Source: Theodoxus fluviatilis (lineage: Eukaryota; Mollusca; Gastropoda; Cycloneritida; Neritidae). From it: 17,500 nt of DNA. Position numbers and translations under genes: made by a program. A model generated the notes under the pieces. It was not told the DNA's origin. It saw only the letters and a program-made list of their open reading frames with translations, and ran no database searches. Numbering within the stretch: the stretch's first letter is position 1; each line of letters begins with the position of its first letter. The DNA lies in contig JAWQFJ010018352.1 in NCBI GenBank assembly GCA_034096865.1, positions 1 to 17,500 of the forward strand, in the 5' to 3' direction. Below, in pieces: positions 16,651-17,500 of this stretch.

Positions 16651-17500
16651 AAAACCGGGCCCAGGTCTCTATATGCTATTCTCTACTTCCTACAAATGTT
16701 TTTCAGCTAATGTTTTTAAAGCATGCCTGCGGAAGGATAGAAAGAGTTCACTTCCATGTCATACTAGGTAAAGATAAAACTGCTTGATTTCATATTGCAG
16801 TGCCTCTCTCCCACACTGAGATGCTCGACCTGCACGCGTTTACTCCTTAATCATCAAGTTTTCATGGTTGTATTTTGTTTGCGTCATCGACGCTCAACGG
16901 GGAGCACACCATTATTGATATATGCTTCACAGTTAGCCTTTCTAAAAGAATGTTATCGTCTCGGTCCTCAGTGACATCCACTTTAACTCCCGGATGGATA
17001 GAATAAATGAACTTTGCTCAACATTGCATGTCAAGGATACGCTCAATTTCGAATGTCGTACCCGCAGGTCCAGAGCTATGCCAACTTAAGGCTATTTACT
17101 AGTAAGAAATTGATGAAATGTAGCAAAAATGTAGATTTTCATGTTATATTCTCATTAGCCTTCCGAGCCATTTTTCTTTACATTCCCAGCGTTCATCAGT
17201 CAAATATCGAATAGGAATAACTTTAAAACGCATATTTAGTCACCTATGTGTAAAAAAATCACGTTCGGTCGGTTAGAAAAACTATCATACGCTCCTTCGT
17301 TTACGATACCAACTCCACACGCAGCCCCAACATTCTTAATATACTGTCAGAAAGCACGTCGACCGCTCAACATGAATATTTATAAAGGTTACATAAACAT
17401 GAACGTTCCAGCCAATGAGAGGTGATTTTTTTTTCAGAAGTCACATGAAAAGTGAATACTTGGGAGCATTAATGTGTTTTATTTGTGATTTTCTCCATTT
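16651..17500. other. Unassigned
   Basis: AT-rich DNA with only short frames (the longest 66 codons, 17014-17214 plus). I see no homology, repeat or RNA gene. Confidence 0.4.

Overview
The window looks like intergenic or intronic DNA from an animal with a repeat-rich genome, most plausibly a marine mollusc or another lophotrochozoan. That is an inference from the mix of very long microsatellites, PIF/Harbinger and hAT-like DNA transposons, and a LINE fragment. The only protein with clear homology is a transposase. No bacterial-style gene density, operons, rRNA, tRNA or CRISPR array is visible, and no host gene could be supported. Most long open frames are translations of low-complexity DNA.

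Layout. 1-374 is unremarkable. 375-1951 is one 1.6-kb pyrimidine-biased block: (TTC)n, then about 1.2 kb of C-rich DNA, then (TCC)n, then (TTC)n. 2090-3907 is bounded by inverted copies of one motif and holds a clean 923-bp long-arm palindromic element (2784-3706) with a TAA duplication, so this looks like one element inside another. 4072-4192 is a compact hairpin MITE with an 8-bp near-duplication, hAT-like. About 4420-4818 is a long (TCA)n array, followed by a strong G-quadruplex motif at 5044-5066. 5070-7210 is unassigned apart from an LTR-like promoter stretch (about 6188-6638, minus). 7214-7740 is a degenerate 30-bp minisatellite, and 7938-8080 is a GT array.

9314-10603 is the best-defined unit: a 1290-bp PIF/Harbinger transposon on the minus strand. 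It has matching terminal inverted repeats, a CAG target duplication, and an open transposase frame with a complete DDE triad. The family's usual C-terminal tail and partner (Myb/SANT-like) gene are both missing. Its ends carry second, inner copies of the terminal repeat and many CTTA/TAAG palindromes. A CGCG palindrome and a hairpin sit just upstream of the transposase start.

10741-11480 is an inverted cluster of CT/CA and GT/GA microsatellites. 11480-12340 is pyrimidine-rich with a weak degenerate repeat and a C21 run. 14096-14575 is a 78-bp tandem array, six units, open on the minus strand. 16183-16516 is a 5'-truncated LINE insertion with a 14-bp target duplication, placed inside an older repeat. 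The final 850 bp hold nothing recognisable. The window is best read as layered transposon insertions and expanded satellites, not as a pathway of cooperating genes.
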